A program made the position numbers and the translations under genes. This document shows, one piece after another, positions 12,085 through 24,294 of a DNA stretch of 64,000 nt (its first letter is position 1; the number at the start of each line of letters is the position of its first letter). Below the pieces are notes generated by a model, which made no database searches, had not been told where the DNA came from, and saw only the letters and a list, made by a program, of their open reading frames with translations. Source of the DNA: Eleusine coracana subsp. coracana (lineage: Eukaryota; Streptophyta; Magnoliopsida; Poales; Poaceae); the NCBI GenBank assembly GCA_032690845.1, contig CM064430.1:6682949-6746948 (forward strand). Direction: 5' to 3'.

Positions 12085-14798
12085 TATAGTGACACCAACC
12101 TTAGCGTGCATTTTGCCGCTACTACTACTAGGCTGTCGACATATTCAAAGTGTAAGATATAGGGGGAGTTTCATCGTGCTAACAAGCAGTGAAGTAGGAA
12201 GGGACGTAAAATATCATCTCCTCTCAAAAGATTGCAATTGGTGTATGATAGCCTCCTCTTTTCTTATTTTGTTCAAAGCTGCTTTGATTGGATGGATATG
12301 ATAAGCAAATATTCTGCTCATGCTCACATATCTTTCAATGTGCCTATGAATGCAATTGACGATGGGTAGATCTACCAAAGAGTCAGGCATGCTCTCATGT
12401 TGTTTCCTTTTGAGTCTGTAGTGCACTAGCCATACACTTTGTGGTAGGGTCGGTCAACCTTTTTGTAGTGGATGTTTGGACTAATGAAAAGAGAGGTTGA
12501 TGTATCTGTGTAAATGGTTGACAAAACTTGAAAGAATGTTCAGATGGAAGGTGATGTCGATGGCGAGTGGTGGCGTGATATCCTGTCTATTTTTCCAGAG
12601 TAAATGGAGGTATTTGGTCAATCAGGATCAAGCGTGCGATGATCTGCTTGCTAGTGGGAGCGTGCTCCTGCTGGAAAATTACCTTTCTGTCTACATGTCG
12701 CCGTCTTGATAAGAACTGCCTCGTAAAGTCTTAGCCTCTTTATTGCCACTGGTTCATTCATGGTGCTATACATATTCTTTAGTCTGGCTTAAGCATGTGT
12801 TGAGGATTAATGCCATCTTAGGAAGTGGGTAACAGCTGTTTTGTACTGTTCATCGCCGTCGATGGCAGGGTTCTTCCAAGCTGCTGTCATGAATTTGTTA
12901 ACACTTCTGAAGTTAATTTCTGTTTTATAGTTTTGTTGCTGACACCTGACAACAAGCAGTTTTTTTTTTATAATTGAGAGCAAGCACTTCAAATGTGGCG
13001 TTAATAACTGGTACAGACTTGCAAAAAAAAAAAACCCGGTAGTACAGACTTGAAAACTGGAGTGCTTTTCCTGCAATCCACTTCTGTCAATTTAATATGT
13101 TGGACGCTCCTCTTATGAATGCATTAAGACATGCTTTACTGAAAGCGCTAATTGTTTGTTGCAATTATTGTACTTGTTGGATCACCATTGTTACATACAG
13201 CGCCGCCTGTTAATGATATAGTGTGTTCCCATGGAATGAAAATTCTAGCGGCCTTTCTGTGTCTCGTGCCAGAATATTATCTGCATCGTCTGCGGCCATC
13301 TGCCGTAGTGAAATTCTTTTGAATTCTTAGGAGAAATTTAGCACTGATCGTGTTCCAGTTAGTGGGGTTGGTGGTTGGTTCAAATGTTTTAACTTCAACA
13401 TTGGCCCTTGTGCTGCTATCGTGTCCATTTGCTTTAGTTTGGAATCTCTCTTGGCAATTCGGACGTACAAAATGGACAAATGGACGAGTAAGCGTTCGTC
13501 AATTTGCTTGTGAAGAGAGAACAAGAGACTTCTTCGTGAAGATCAATGAGCTAACGAGTACCATAGTTATTTTACGGGTTCATATAGTGATAAGCAACTA
13601 AGCAAGTGAACTGGGTGCGTTCAGTAAGCACTGCCCACTGTTCTAGTATATGATAAAACCGGTAAAATGAAAATCCTGCCTGTAGCCCTCGTACAACATT
13701 TTAGGCAATAAGAGGCGTTCCCTGATGCTATCTTACGCCCTCTCACGTGAGCCTCCCGCCTCCGATGGACGTCTCTAGTGCACTCTTTAATCGGGCAGAA
13801 TTTTCCTCGCGCTGGTGGTCCTCTTCTACACTACACTGGCGATATGGTAGTATATCTCGACAAGGTCGAGATACAATACAAGCCATGCTCACCCACTCCT
13901 ATCTCTTTGGTGTATATATGGCCATTGTCTTGCCATCGGTAATCTCCCCCATGGATCATACAACCCCAGTGCGCTACCTCGGTCAAAACATAGCGCCCGT
14001 GTCACCCATGGTCTGGCTACTCGTTCTCACAGCCTCTCTCCTCCATTTCTGCGTCCCTATTGCACCTCACCTCCAATAACACTGTGTGCGGTGTGCCTCA
14101 TGTTAATGATCATACAGCCTCTCTCCTCCGATTGACGATCACAACCAATGGGTCCTTTCAGGGTCCTAACGCAGCTCTTAAAAATTTTAGAGCAAATCCA
14201 GTGAAAATTTTTAAAATCATTACCGACCTATAACCTATTCATGCTACCCTTGTGATTCAGACCTTCAATGTAAGAATTTGCAGTCGAGAGAAAGATAAAG
14301 CAATGTCCGTGGCCATGGGTGGTGGGTTGTATTTTGTACGTAGGCTGGGCCTGAAGTAGGCCGGTTGGTGGATAAGACCAGCCTTGGCCTCTCCCTCCCA
14401 GAGCGCTTCCATGACCATTAGGCCTTCTCACCAGTGGTCAGACTTGTTATTTTCCACTATCGCTAATTGATTGGGCTGTTTAGGACTGGTATAATATAGT
14501 ACATATACGCACTTTCATATAGTGCCATGTATGTTTTAAAAAAGTATGTAGTGCCATGTAGGATTTTAGATAATATGGAAGAGAGAATGATGAGAGAAAT
14601 AAAGGACAATTGTTTCACGAAACAACCACTTCATGCCTAAAATTAGAAGTATTTCTATGGTTTTCATATCGCTCTAAATTATAAATGTATCATAACTCAT
14701 AATTTTTTTTAACCTCCATAAATTAAGAAGCTGTATATTTAATATGAAACAACTAAAAAGATCACTAATTATATAAGTGGTCTTAAGACAACATGTCA
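12085..14798. other. Region 3' of the bHLH gene, no gene seen
   Basis: The first few hundred bases should be the bHLH 3' untranslated region. The rest shows no coding region with family features. 14430-14798 is AT-rich with an inverted-repeat feel (GGACTGGTATAAT against GTGGTCTTAAGAC) and may be a decayed MITE. Confidence 0.45.
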
Positions 14799-14945
14799 TA
14801 ATATCAAGGGAAAAGTCTATTTTACTCCCCCGAACAATCCACTTTGTCCAATTTACTCCCCGAATAAAATCTTGGCTTAATTTACTCCCTCAAACAATTT
14901 AAGTTGGTGCAATTTACTCCATGTTACATTTTATAATTTTTGTTT

Positions 14946-15373
14946 TATCGAGACTTAAACTCGACATCAGACATAGGATAGTTCACCTATGAGGATTTAT
15001 ATGATGGACAGGGGTATACGCGAGATCGAGAGATGATGGTAACACAAGACGCCGATTTATACAGGTTCGGACCTCCCGGAGGATAGTAACCCTACATCCT
15101 GTGTTCTGCGGTATTTGTATTGATATGTCTAGATCTAAAGATCTAGACGAGAAGGGTAGACATAGACGACGATGTTTAGTTGTGTCTAATCTATGTCCTG
15201 CATGGGATCTATCTAATTCCGCTTGTCCCTTGAGAAGGATCCCTGCCCCTCCTTATATATCCGGAGGACAGGGTTATATGGCAGAGTCCTAGTCGGTCTA
15301 CTGCTCTTATTCTAGTAGGAGTGTACCTTCACTTTCCTTCTATGTAAGGTACCCTAGGTACAGATCATCGACA
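14946..15373 (-). repeat. LTR, left (3' LTR in element orientation)
   Basis: Direct repeat of 18614-19042 with scattered substitutions and a TG to TA change at its outer end. It contains a CTTATATAT stretch near 15252 that could serve as a promoter element. Confidence 0.85.
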
Positions 15374-15639
15374 GAAGCCCCCGAGAGTCTTGCAAGCTTG
15401 ATGATAGTCTTAAGTAGCTTCCCGACTAGCTTATGCCATGTAGAATGCTTCAACTTTATATCAGCGAGCTTGTAAGAATATCAAAGATCTGAAAATATCC
15501 TCGAGAAATCAACTGGTGCACCGATTAGGTGCACCTAATTAGGTGCACCTAATTAGGTGTAGCCCCCGACTCTTGTATCATTTTGAAACTGCAAATAATG
15601 CAAGAGTCCAAATCAAGAATAGTCATGTTGGCTCTCTTT

Positions 15640-18480
15640 AAGGAAAAATCACTCAAATCATTAAATCCGAGTGATAAATAACTTAGTAGAGTGACGTCAA
15701 TCACTATCGAGTGATATATAATTCAGACGAGTGACTTCAATCATCGCTGAGTGGTTGATGACTCAAACTAATGACTTCAATCATTGCCGAGTGATATATA
15801 ATATACTCATGTGGCATCAATCACAACTGAGTAATATTAGGTTCACGGGTGACATCAATCACAACCGAGTGAACAAGGTCTTACGACATCAATCATAGCC
15901 AAGTACTAAGTAAATATGACTTTAATCATGATTAAGTAACTTTTTCTTAAGAATAATAATTATTCATATCATTGATCTTTATTTTCACTATTAGAGACTG
16001 ACTTCAATCAGCCGAGTGATGCTCGTTATCTCGCATATATGACCATCAAGTCACAGCGACATGATCATCAAATCATGCTTTGAATGATTATGGCATCAAC
16101 CATTTTTGATAATGCACTTCTTTTCAAAGAAGCATAAATTGACCGAGCGACCATCAAGTCACGGTTATATGATCATCAAATCATATATTTTTATATATTA
16201 TGGTATCAACCATAAATTTGATGGAGAGTGCTTCTCTTCAAAGAAGCCCCCGAGACAATCGCAGTTATGAGTGACAACCACGCTCAACTTAGAATATTGT
16301 CCGAGTGGCAGTGGTACTTAACTCATGACGATAAGGTTGAGTGAAGAAAGCAGTCAAGGTTGTTGTAGCTGCCGACCGCTGATGAAGTAGGAATCACTCA
16401 AAGTCGTGATGACCGAGTGAAGCCGACAGTCTGACCTGTGGCCGACCGATGGTGATGGTCAGATGTGATATGGCAGACCAATGGTGGCAGTCGGAGCTGA
16501 TGTAGCCGACTGATGAAAGCGGTCAGAGCTGTAAACCGACTGATGAAGGCGATCGGAGCTGGCATGGCCGACCGATGAGAGCGGTCGGAGTTGTAAGCCA
16601 ACCGATGGAGGTAGTTGGAAGTGGCACGGTCGACTGACGAAGGCAGTCAAAACTATCGTGGCCGACCGATGAGAGCGAGAAAATCACTCTGTGTCGTATG
16701 GTGTATCTGCCTATCTGTCATCAATGTTCCTGACAATAAAGGAAATTAGAATGATTAGTTATAATTAATATTGTTTGCTTGAAAACTTACTCTTTTATAA
16801 GCCAAACAAATCAATCGACTAAAAAGTCAAGTATGTATCCATTTTTCTCCTTTAAGTAGACCGATCGACGTATAGCAATGTTTTTGCGCGTTAGCAACTA
16901 GACTGACCCACCGTAGGATACTTAGGATAAAATATAAAAGAGCTCAAAAGTCGATCTGCCGTAACAATATCGGTCATAATTATTCTTGCATAGCAATCAG
17001 AACCAATCGACGCATGACCTTTTGTAACTTTGGCTCTGGATTTAGTGTAGTGGCAGTCTATCGTATAGCAAAGAAGTTTCATGCCTTAGTTGCTTGTCGG
17101 CGTAAAACCAAAAAATAAGACCAAATCGCGAATAAAATATAATGTATCGGTCAAGGCAGAAGCCAAAGAAGAGGTGAAACTAAAACGGACGACATGGATC
17201 ATATGGTGTCAGGATTGAAGCACTACTGAAAGGTCACCGACCGATATATGTACTGCTAGATTCACAAAAAAGTGGGAAAACACGTGTATAGATACACAAA
17301 TAGCCCCCTGGCTCGATTGTTTAATGCAAAAGATTAAAGAACCGAGGCAATAAAAAGATGAATAAAGTCACAAATAAGAGCACTAATTTAAAAAATCCCA
17401 ACTTTACTCATAAAAAAACCTACGACCTTCTGCTTAAAAAACAGAGATAAATGGTCGTGGAAACAATACTATGAAGGATATAGTCCAAAACCTCGAAAGT
17501 AAATCGAGAAAGTATAAAGATACTTAGCTTTGTTTATTCGGCGAGTTGAAAAGGAGCCACTGAGCATGCCGATGTGGTTGGCGAGTGGTCGGACGTCGAA
17601 GTCGAGCCATCATATCACCGGAACATCAATGCTCGGAGTGGTTGGCTTGTGTCGTCAAATAGCCGGATCATCGAGATGCCGAGTGGTTGGCCTGTATCGC
17701 CAAGTCGTCGAAGGCGTCGCCGATAAACCGAATGGGTGAAAACCCAAAGTGCCAAGTAATTGACGGCGTTGCTGAGTAGCTAAGTGACCGTCAATCGTCG
17801 TGGTGCAGTGATGTCGCCGAGTGGCCAAGTTGTGGCGATGTCGTCGAGTGACCGAGTCACGATGATATCACCGATGCGCCGAGTCGTCAAAGACGTCGTC
17901 GAGTGGCCGGATCATTGAGACATCGAGTAGCTAACTGAGATGCCAAGTCACAGCGATGTCGTTGAGTGACCGAGTCCGTCAAAACACCGAAGCGTTGGGT
18001 CGTCGAAGGCGTCGTCGAGTAGCCCCCGAGCATGTTGTATGATCTTCATACCAAGCGACCGAATAACCGAAGAACCAAGTCTTCACATGCATCGCCAAGT
18101 GCCGACAATGTTGATCAACGACCAACTTATGACGATGTTGTCGAGTTGCCAAAGTCGTGAAGTCATCGGGTCATCGTCGAGTCGTGGCGATGTGGTCGAG
18201 TGGCACATTCATCGAGTCGTTGTTTGAACAGCCCCGACATGCCCATGTGGTTGTGAGCGGTCAAACCATCAAGTCGCGGCAATGTCACCGAGTCATCGAA
18301 ATCCGTCGAAGCATCGAGTTGTCGGAAGCGTCGTCGTAATGGATGATGTCGCCGAGTGACCAGAGTTGTTAGGTTGATGACGAGCCCCCGAGTGTGTCCA
18401 TGTAGTCGTCGAGCGATCGAGTCACAGCGATGTCGTCGAGTCGTTGGAGGCATCATGTCGCGACGATGTTGCCTGAGTGG
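15640..18480. repeat. Degenerate short repeats inside the LTR element
   Basis: Two repeat styles fill the interior. From about 15640 to 16240, phrases such as GAGTGACTTCAATCA and ATCATCAAATCAT recur. From about 16370 to 18470, phrases such as GCCGACCGATGA with GCGGTCGGAG, and GTCGAGTGGCC with GAGTCATCG, recur with variable spacing. No long open frame is kept. The pattern suggests expansion of short units rather than decayed protein genes. Confidence 0.6.
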
Positions 18481-18613
18481 GATGCTGCCTTGACGAAGAC
18501 ACGATGACTCATGCGCTTCAACACCGATCAGATCATGATCAAATCTTGAAATAAATTAAGGTCATCGAACTCAACATGTCGACCGTCGCACTGCCCCTAC
18601 CTGGCGCGCCAAC

Positions 18614-19042
18614 TGTCGAGACTTAATCTTGGCATCAGACATAGGGTAGTTCACCTATGAGAATTTATACGATGGACAGGGGTATACGCGAGATCGAGAG
18701 ATGATGGTAGCACAAGACACCGATTTATATAGATTCGGGTCTCCCGGAGGATAATAACTCTACGTCCTTTGTTCTATGGTATTTGTATTGCTATGTCTAG
18801 ATCTTAGATCTAGACGAGAAGGGTAGATCTAGATGACGATGTCTAGTTGTGTCTAATCTATGTCTCATATGGGATCTATCTAATTCCGCTTGTCCCTTGA
18901 GGAGGACTCCTGAACCCTCCTTATATATTCGGAGGGACAGTGTTACATGGCGGAGTTCTAGTCGGTCTACTACTCTTATTCTAGTAGGAGTCTACCTTCA
19001 CTTTTCTTCTATGTGAGGTACCCCAGGTACAGGTCATCGACA
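18614..19042 (-). repeat. LTR, right (5' LTR in element orientation)
   Basis: Partner of the LTR at 14946-15373. It starts TGTCGAGAC and ends CATCGACA. The primer-binding-like segment lies immediately inside, at about 18594-18611. Confidence 0.85.
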
Positions 19043-19641
19043 TATTTCTCTTTGTACACTTAGAATTTGATGCTCAAATTTTACACTATGAAAGATTATA
19101 ACAATCACTATATAAAAAATATATTTTTCTATTTTTTCATATATATAATTTTAGAGCTCTATAATTAAGATAGTATTAAATATTGTTAAACTATATAATA
19201 TATACGTAAAATATACTTTATATATTTTTAGAGTAAAGTTCTATAAAAATTATCCTTGTGCAAAATTTCATCACTAAATTCATATTATACAAATAGAAAC
19301 AAAAAAAAAGACAAATTATATCAGGGAGTAAATTACACTGATTTAAATTATTTGAGGGAGTAAATTGAGCCAAGATTTTGTTCGGATACAAATTAGACAA
19401 ATTGAATTGTTAAGAGGAGTAAAATGAACTTTTTTCTAATATCAAATGACCTATGAAATAATATTATTGTATTTATCTCAGAAACTCGACGTCTCGTTCA
19501 CATTTCCATTTCACCCTATCCTTCTTGTGTCCTGACGTGAGCTTGCCTTACATCCTCCTATATGGCCTCCTAGGATGATGTGCTATGTGCAAGCCCACCT
19601 GAAGTCAGGAAGTTGAGTCTGTGTTGTCTTGTGTTCCTATG

Positions 19642-20400
19642 TATTAAAAAGAATAGATGCGTATAATATGATAGATGTATTGCATTGAGCCTCTTGATCG
19701 GTATATATAAGAGTACATGACTTGGAGGATAAGACACCTCTCCGGATATATATGAAAGTGCTAGATATATAATCTAAACTACCAGATATACTCTAACATC
19801 CTCCCGCAGTCATAGCGGGAGCGCTATAGACGGTGAGACTAGAGAAGAAGCCGAAGGTAGAAGCCGACGGGCAGTTGAAGCGTCGAGATGCGGATGCTAT
19901 GATGAGAAAACCAGCAAGTACCTCATGCAGATGATAGCCCCTTAGTGCTAAAGTAGCCGAAGTCGAGGTGTACGTGATCGTAGCCGTGGAGAAGAGCATT
20001 GTTCCAAAATCATCTTGACGAGCAGACATATGTACAAAAAAAATGAGCTATGTCCTATCGAGAAGAACTCATTGAGCAACTGGCCGATCACGTGATGGCG
20101 AAGGTGATATATCAATAAGCTGCAACTAACTTCATCCCATGTACAACATCTACGGTGATGGCATCCTAGAGGGTGGCGGACGATACTGACTTGGACCATT
20201 AGCGGCGTGATGAGGAGGAAAGGCATGAGTGGCACCACCACCTAGCTACGCGACGATTCCAACGAAGATGACTTGACCACTAGCAAAACTCAACCTTCGA
20301 GAGGGTCAACGTTCGAGCATCAACGAGAATGGTGGGACCACGCAATCCTGGATCAATGATCAGGTAAAAAAAAGAAATAATTGCAACAGCATAACGAATC

Positions 20401-20452
<52 letters not shown>

Positions 20453-21412
20453 CTTGACCGGTGGGGGAAGAACCACCTCCACGGCATTATATAAGAAGAA
20501 GATGTCTCGACTTTCTGTCGAAAAAACCCTCCAAACCTTGGCCTATACCCAGCGAAGCCGGATCAAACCAACCTGTATCCAACGTAGTACAAATTGAGAT
20601 AGCCAGCGCGCCAATACCTAGACGCCTAAGCCACAGGTCAGCGAGCAGCGCCACCATCACTCTTGGCACTGCAGTAAGCTACAGTACCTCCGTGAGGCAT
20701 CCGGGCGAGTAGCGCTTGAACCTGGGTGGGCGCACGCAGCCTTTGGCTGGCGCTACTAGCCAACCGAGCCGCAGCTCGGTTCTCCATGTATAGCAATGGG
20801 TGCTCGTAGCCTTTTATCCCTACACTATATTTTCTTCCCAACCTCTTTGTCGTGTTCACGAGTGAACGAGGCAAGAATAAAAAAACTGACAGAGGACGAC
20901 ATAGAGCTGCCCGGGTCATCGTCCTTTCTTTGGCCCCGTGTCAATCATCCCGTGACGAAGCGCAGCCGCGCCAAGGGCAGCGTGGAGCCAGCTCGGTTCT
21001 ACGGATCGAACCCACACGACACGACTCCATGAGAAGACGACAGCGCCTCGATGTACGACGACGTGTGAGGACACAGCAACACGGAGATCGATCTACACAA
21101 CTGCTTGACGCAAATGTGAGATGCGGCTAGATCAAACGATTGGCGGCGAAACTGGCGCTGCCCCCAGTGGAGAATATGGAGATTGATCTCTGCGGGAGCG
21201 GGCATGGTAAGGGAAGACTGGGTTTAGAAACGAGCAACTTGAACTCGTGATACCATATTAAAATGAATAGATGCGTATAATATAGTGGATATATTATATT
21301 GAGCCTCTCAGTCGATATATATAAAATTACATGACTTGGAGGATAAGATACCTCTTCAGATATATATGAAAGTCTTAGATATATAATTTAAACTACCAAA
21401 TATATTTTAACA
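19642..21412 (-). mobile_element. Short-LTR (TRIM-like) retroelement, minus orientation
   Basis: Two 157-bp direct repeats, 19642-19798 and 21256-21412, bound a 1.46-kb interior. The 5-bp target duplication CTATG is perfect (19637-19641 and 21413-21417). On the minus strand the right LTR starts TGTTAAAATATA and is followed at once by TGGTATCA (21255-21248), the initiator-tRNA primer site used by many plant Copia elements. A purine-rich GCGGGAGGA precedes the other LTR. The interior has no convincing gag or pol frame, so it is non-autonomous. A (TA)n tract sits at about 20406-20448. Confidence 0.85.
20406..20448. repeat. (TA)n microsatellite
   Basis: About twenty uninterrupted TA units inside the short-LTR element. 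Probably length-variable. Confidence 0.9.
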
Positions 21413-21681
21413 CTATGGGTAAATATATGATTGAACTATGATACTTCTTGTGTTAAGTTATACCATATTAAAAATTGACTTAAAAGTAAAAACAACTGTG
21501 TTGGAACTCTTTTCTTAACCTTGGTCTTGCCTTACCCCTTAACCCATGCGTTCCAGATCTGCCGCTGCCTCCCTCATTCCCCATCTCACCCATCATTCCC
21601 CATCTCAGTTGCATGCATTCTAGCCTTTCTTCAACCGTTGCCAAATCCGCAGCTGTCAGTGTGAGATTCAGCAGTGGCGCA

Positions 21682-22519
21682 CAGTGGCGGAGCTAGGATT
21701 CAAAGTCAGAGGTGGGCCGGTAATTTTTTTCTACACAACAAATTTTGAAATGCCACCTTATAATAAAAAATCAAGAGTAAATGGAGTTTCTTTCCCATCT
21801 TTTTTTTAAGAAGCATACAATACAAAATGCAACATAACTCTTGATACTATATTTAATCTAAAGATATTTATGAAATCATATAACATCAAATCACCAATCT
21901 CTAGGATCAATTCTTGTCTTAAACAAATGCACATAAACTTGAAATGGACATGCAATTTCTCTTTTTTTTTGCAGCAAGAGATGCAATTTTTTTCTTTAAT
22001 GCATTTTCTGAAAAAAGAGATGCAATATCTCCATCTCTCTACATATTTCACTAATATACAATATAACAGTCCAATTGCAAAAATGTTTACTCATTTGCTA
22101 TATATACTAGTATGCCTAAATTTATAATCATAACAAGAATACATTGTAAATTTTTGTCGCAAAAAAAATACATTGTAAATTTCTAATTGATAAATTGGAA
22201 CCGGATTAGCAAATACCTTGCTGATCGCTGCAGCCGGCGTCCAGAACTTGAGAAAGGTGCCTGCGGCCTACCAGACGGCACCAAAAAACAGCCGCGCGCT
22301 CGCGTTGAGGCGTAACGACGCCATGCCGCCCGCACGCACGCTTGCTCCCAGCTCGCCTCTGCCTTTCGCTGCAGTCGCTACGCCTACGCCGCGTTTCGCC
22401 CTGGCGCGGTGTTGCTCGGCTGCTCGACTCCCCGCTCACTTGGCCGGGCTCGGTTGGACATGGGCTGTGCCTCGCTGGGGCAAATTGCCCACCCTATCCA
22501 CCCTCTAGCTCCGCCACTG
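21682..22519. mobile_element. Non-autonomous hAT element
   Basis: Ends are CAGTGGCGGAGCTAG and, on the right, CTAGCTCCGCCACTG, a near-perfect terminal inverted repeat. Flanking 8-bp repeats GTGGCGCA at 21674-21681 and 22520-22527 are identical. The left half is AT-rich. The right part (about 22200-22500) is GC-rich and may be a captured host fragment, but I do not recognise it. No transposase is encoded. Confidence 0.9.
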
Positions 22520-22527
22520 GTGGCGCA

Positions 22528-23302
22528 TCCGGCTTCGGCCTAGCTATGCATCACTCTCCTTTTCGATGGTTCCCTCTCTGCTGCACACCGACGCCCAAGG
22601 ATTCCATCGAGTGTGACCTCAACGTCAATAATGCAATAGCAGTCCAGTTCTGACTCAGAGCCATCTCCTTCGCAAGACCGATGTCACCTCCTCGACCATC
22701 TTGTCGAGCATTGGCCAGGTTCCCGTCTACCACTTCTAGAGAGGAAGAATCAAATCTTCAATGCGTCGCCAACACTGCAACGTCTCCACCTATTTTGGCT
22801 GGCGACAAGAAGCTTCGTCCTCCCTCGGTGTTGACATCTCCAGTCTCAACGGTGGTCAGGGCATGCGCAACGTAGTAGCAGACATGCAGTGTCTTATCCG
22901 AACTACTATGTGCCGACCTACTGATATCTTGAGAATATCAAGGACACCAACTTGTCATCCAACCGGTAGTACCTGTGTCCTTGATGTCCTTGACGATATT
23001 CTGTACTTCACATCTTTAAAGACGATGATAGCTACGGGTACACAACTTTATGTGATTCAGATCCAAAATGTGGCAATCCGAGTGTTGTCAACTAGAGGTG
23101 GTGTCGGTGCCTACTATCTCTGCATCTAGGTGATCTACAACCATATGTAGCTTCAAGGATGATAATCTTTCACATAGACAAGACGTCCCTTGACCAACCT
23201 CATGCTTGTATTAAGCAAGGCCTTCTTGGTGATGCTTCGAAAGCCAGTCTTTATGTAACAATTACTCTGCTCCCTAGAAGTGATGTAATCCACAACCACT
23301 TA
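22528..23302. other. Unassigned sequence between two transposons
   Basis: Moderate GC content. No protein with recognisable motifs and no transposon end was seen. Confidence 0.4.
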
Positions 23303-24044
23303 CCATGTGTTTGGTTGCGGGATGGGTGGGTTGGAGTGGCCCCAACCCTCGTTTTGGGAACGGCTCCAACCCCTCCTATGTTTGATTCATTTTTTTTTAG
23401 TTAGAAATGTATTCGTTCCAACTTATGTTTGGATGAAGGAATTGAAAATCTGAGTTGAATAGTAAAATAACACCATTAATGCAGGTCCTATCTATCATCA
23501 ATGGATCCCACCTGTCAAATTCTCATGCTTCCCTTTTGTTTCCCCCTTCTCTTTTTATTTTTTTTTTCAATCTTATCCTCAGCTGCCGCCGGGCTGGGTC
23601 CTCTTACCGTCGCCGGCCTGGGCCCTCCCACTGCCGGCTTGTGCCCTCCCGCCGCTGCTGTGAGCTGTCGTTGCGAGCTGCGCCGCCGACCTGGGTCCTC
23701 CCACCACCGCTGGTCTGGGTCCTCCCGCCGCCGGCCTGGCCGAGCTCCACTATGGGCTCTGTCGCTGGCCCGAGCCCTCCGGCTACCGGCCTGGGCGCTT
23801 GGCCTGGTCGCTCCCGCCGCCACCGGCCTGGACGAGGAAGATGGACGAGTGGACGGATGAGACAACGAGGATGGAACCGGACGGGTTGGCTCCGTCCCTC
23901 GGATTTTGACGGACAGACGGAACCCAGGTTTGAGGCAAATATTCCCTTATGGAGCCGCTCTGCTCTCGCCGCTCCTCGTCCAAACAGCTCAAAAGTGGGT
24001 CGGCTCCAACCGGATTGGCTCCATTCCTCCAACCAAACACACAG
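23303..24044. mobile_element. Harbinger/Tourist-type element, non-autonomous
   Basis: Terminal repeats CCATGTGTTTGGTTG and, from the right, CTGTGTGTTTGGTTG. The 3-bp duplication TTA (23300-23302 and 24045-24047) is the PIF/Harbinger signature. The GC-rich interior (23580-23860) gives long open frames on both strands by base composition alone. None shows transposase motifs. Confidence 0.75.
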
Positions 24045-24294
24045 TTAGGGATGCTTTTTTCTTGGGATGTTCTCCCTCAAGTGTCTATCATTGATTGAAT
24101 ACACACATAAATAGTTATATACAAAAGAAAAGAACAATGGACGTAATGCACCAGCGATAAATATATAAACAAAACCTGTCCCTGGTTTGTCAACCAGGAG
24201 ATGAGGGACAACCAATGGAGCATAGGGAAGTGGTGGTCCAACAGCGCGCGACTTGTCCATCCGGCGTACACGATTCATGACTTTCTATTGCCCG

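Larger units (their letters stand above)
14946..19042 (-). mobile_element. Non-autonomous LTR retroelement, minus orientation
   Basis: LTRs lie at 14946-15373 (428 bp) and 18614-19042 (429 bp). The right LTR starts TGTCGAG, the left starts TATCGAG, and both end ATCGACA. Flanking 5-bp repeats are TGTTT (14941-14945) and TATTT (19043-19047), one mismatch. On the minus strand the sequence inside the right LTR reads TGGCGCGCCAGGTAGGGG, a primer-binding-site-like segment common in grass Gypsy-type elements. A purine-rich tract (CTCGGGGGCTTC) abuts the left LTR. The 3.2-kb interior has no gag or pol frame. It consists of degenerate repeats, so it resembles a large retrotransposon derivative. Confidence 0.85.
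14808..19436. mobile_element. Mutator-like long-TIR element with an LTR retroelement nested in it
   Basis: The outer ends are long inverted repeats, roughly 14808-14930 against 19315-19436, rich in a TTTACTCC / GGAGTAAA motif. They begin GGGAAAAGTCTATTTTACTCC on the left and, read inward from the right, GAAAAAAGTTCATTTTACTCC. They are flanked by the perfect 9-bp direct repeat TAATATCAA at 14799-14807 and 19437-19445, the duplication length typical of Mutator-like elements. Without the nested retroelement only about 530 bp remain, so this is a non-autonomous MULE/MITE. No transposase is present. Confidence 0.8.

Noticed and set aside
15640..18480. CRISPR-like array or protein gene in the repeated region
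   Set aside because: Repeats are degenerate and irregularly spaced, lie between two LTRs in a plant genome, and have no stable frame.
20461..21205. Short frames inside the short-LTR element as gag
   Set aside because: No zinc knuckle or other gag motif, and frames overlap on both strands.
23455..24048. Open frames of nearly 200 residues in the 23.3-24.0 kb element
   Set aside because: GC-rich transposon interior; open on both strands, without motifs, and ending at the element's edge.
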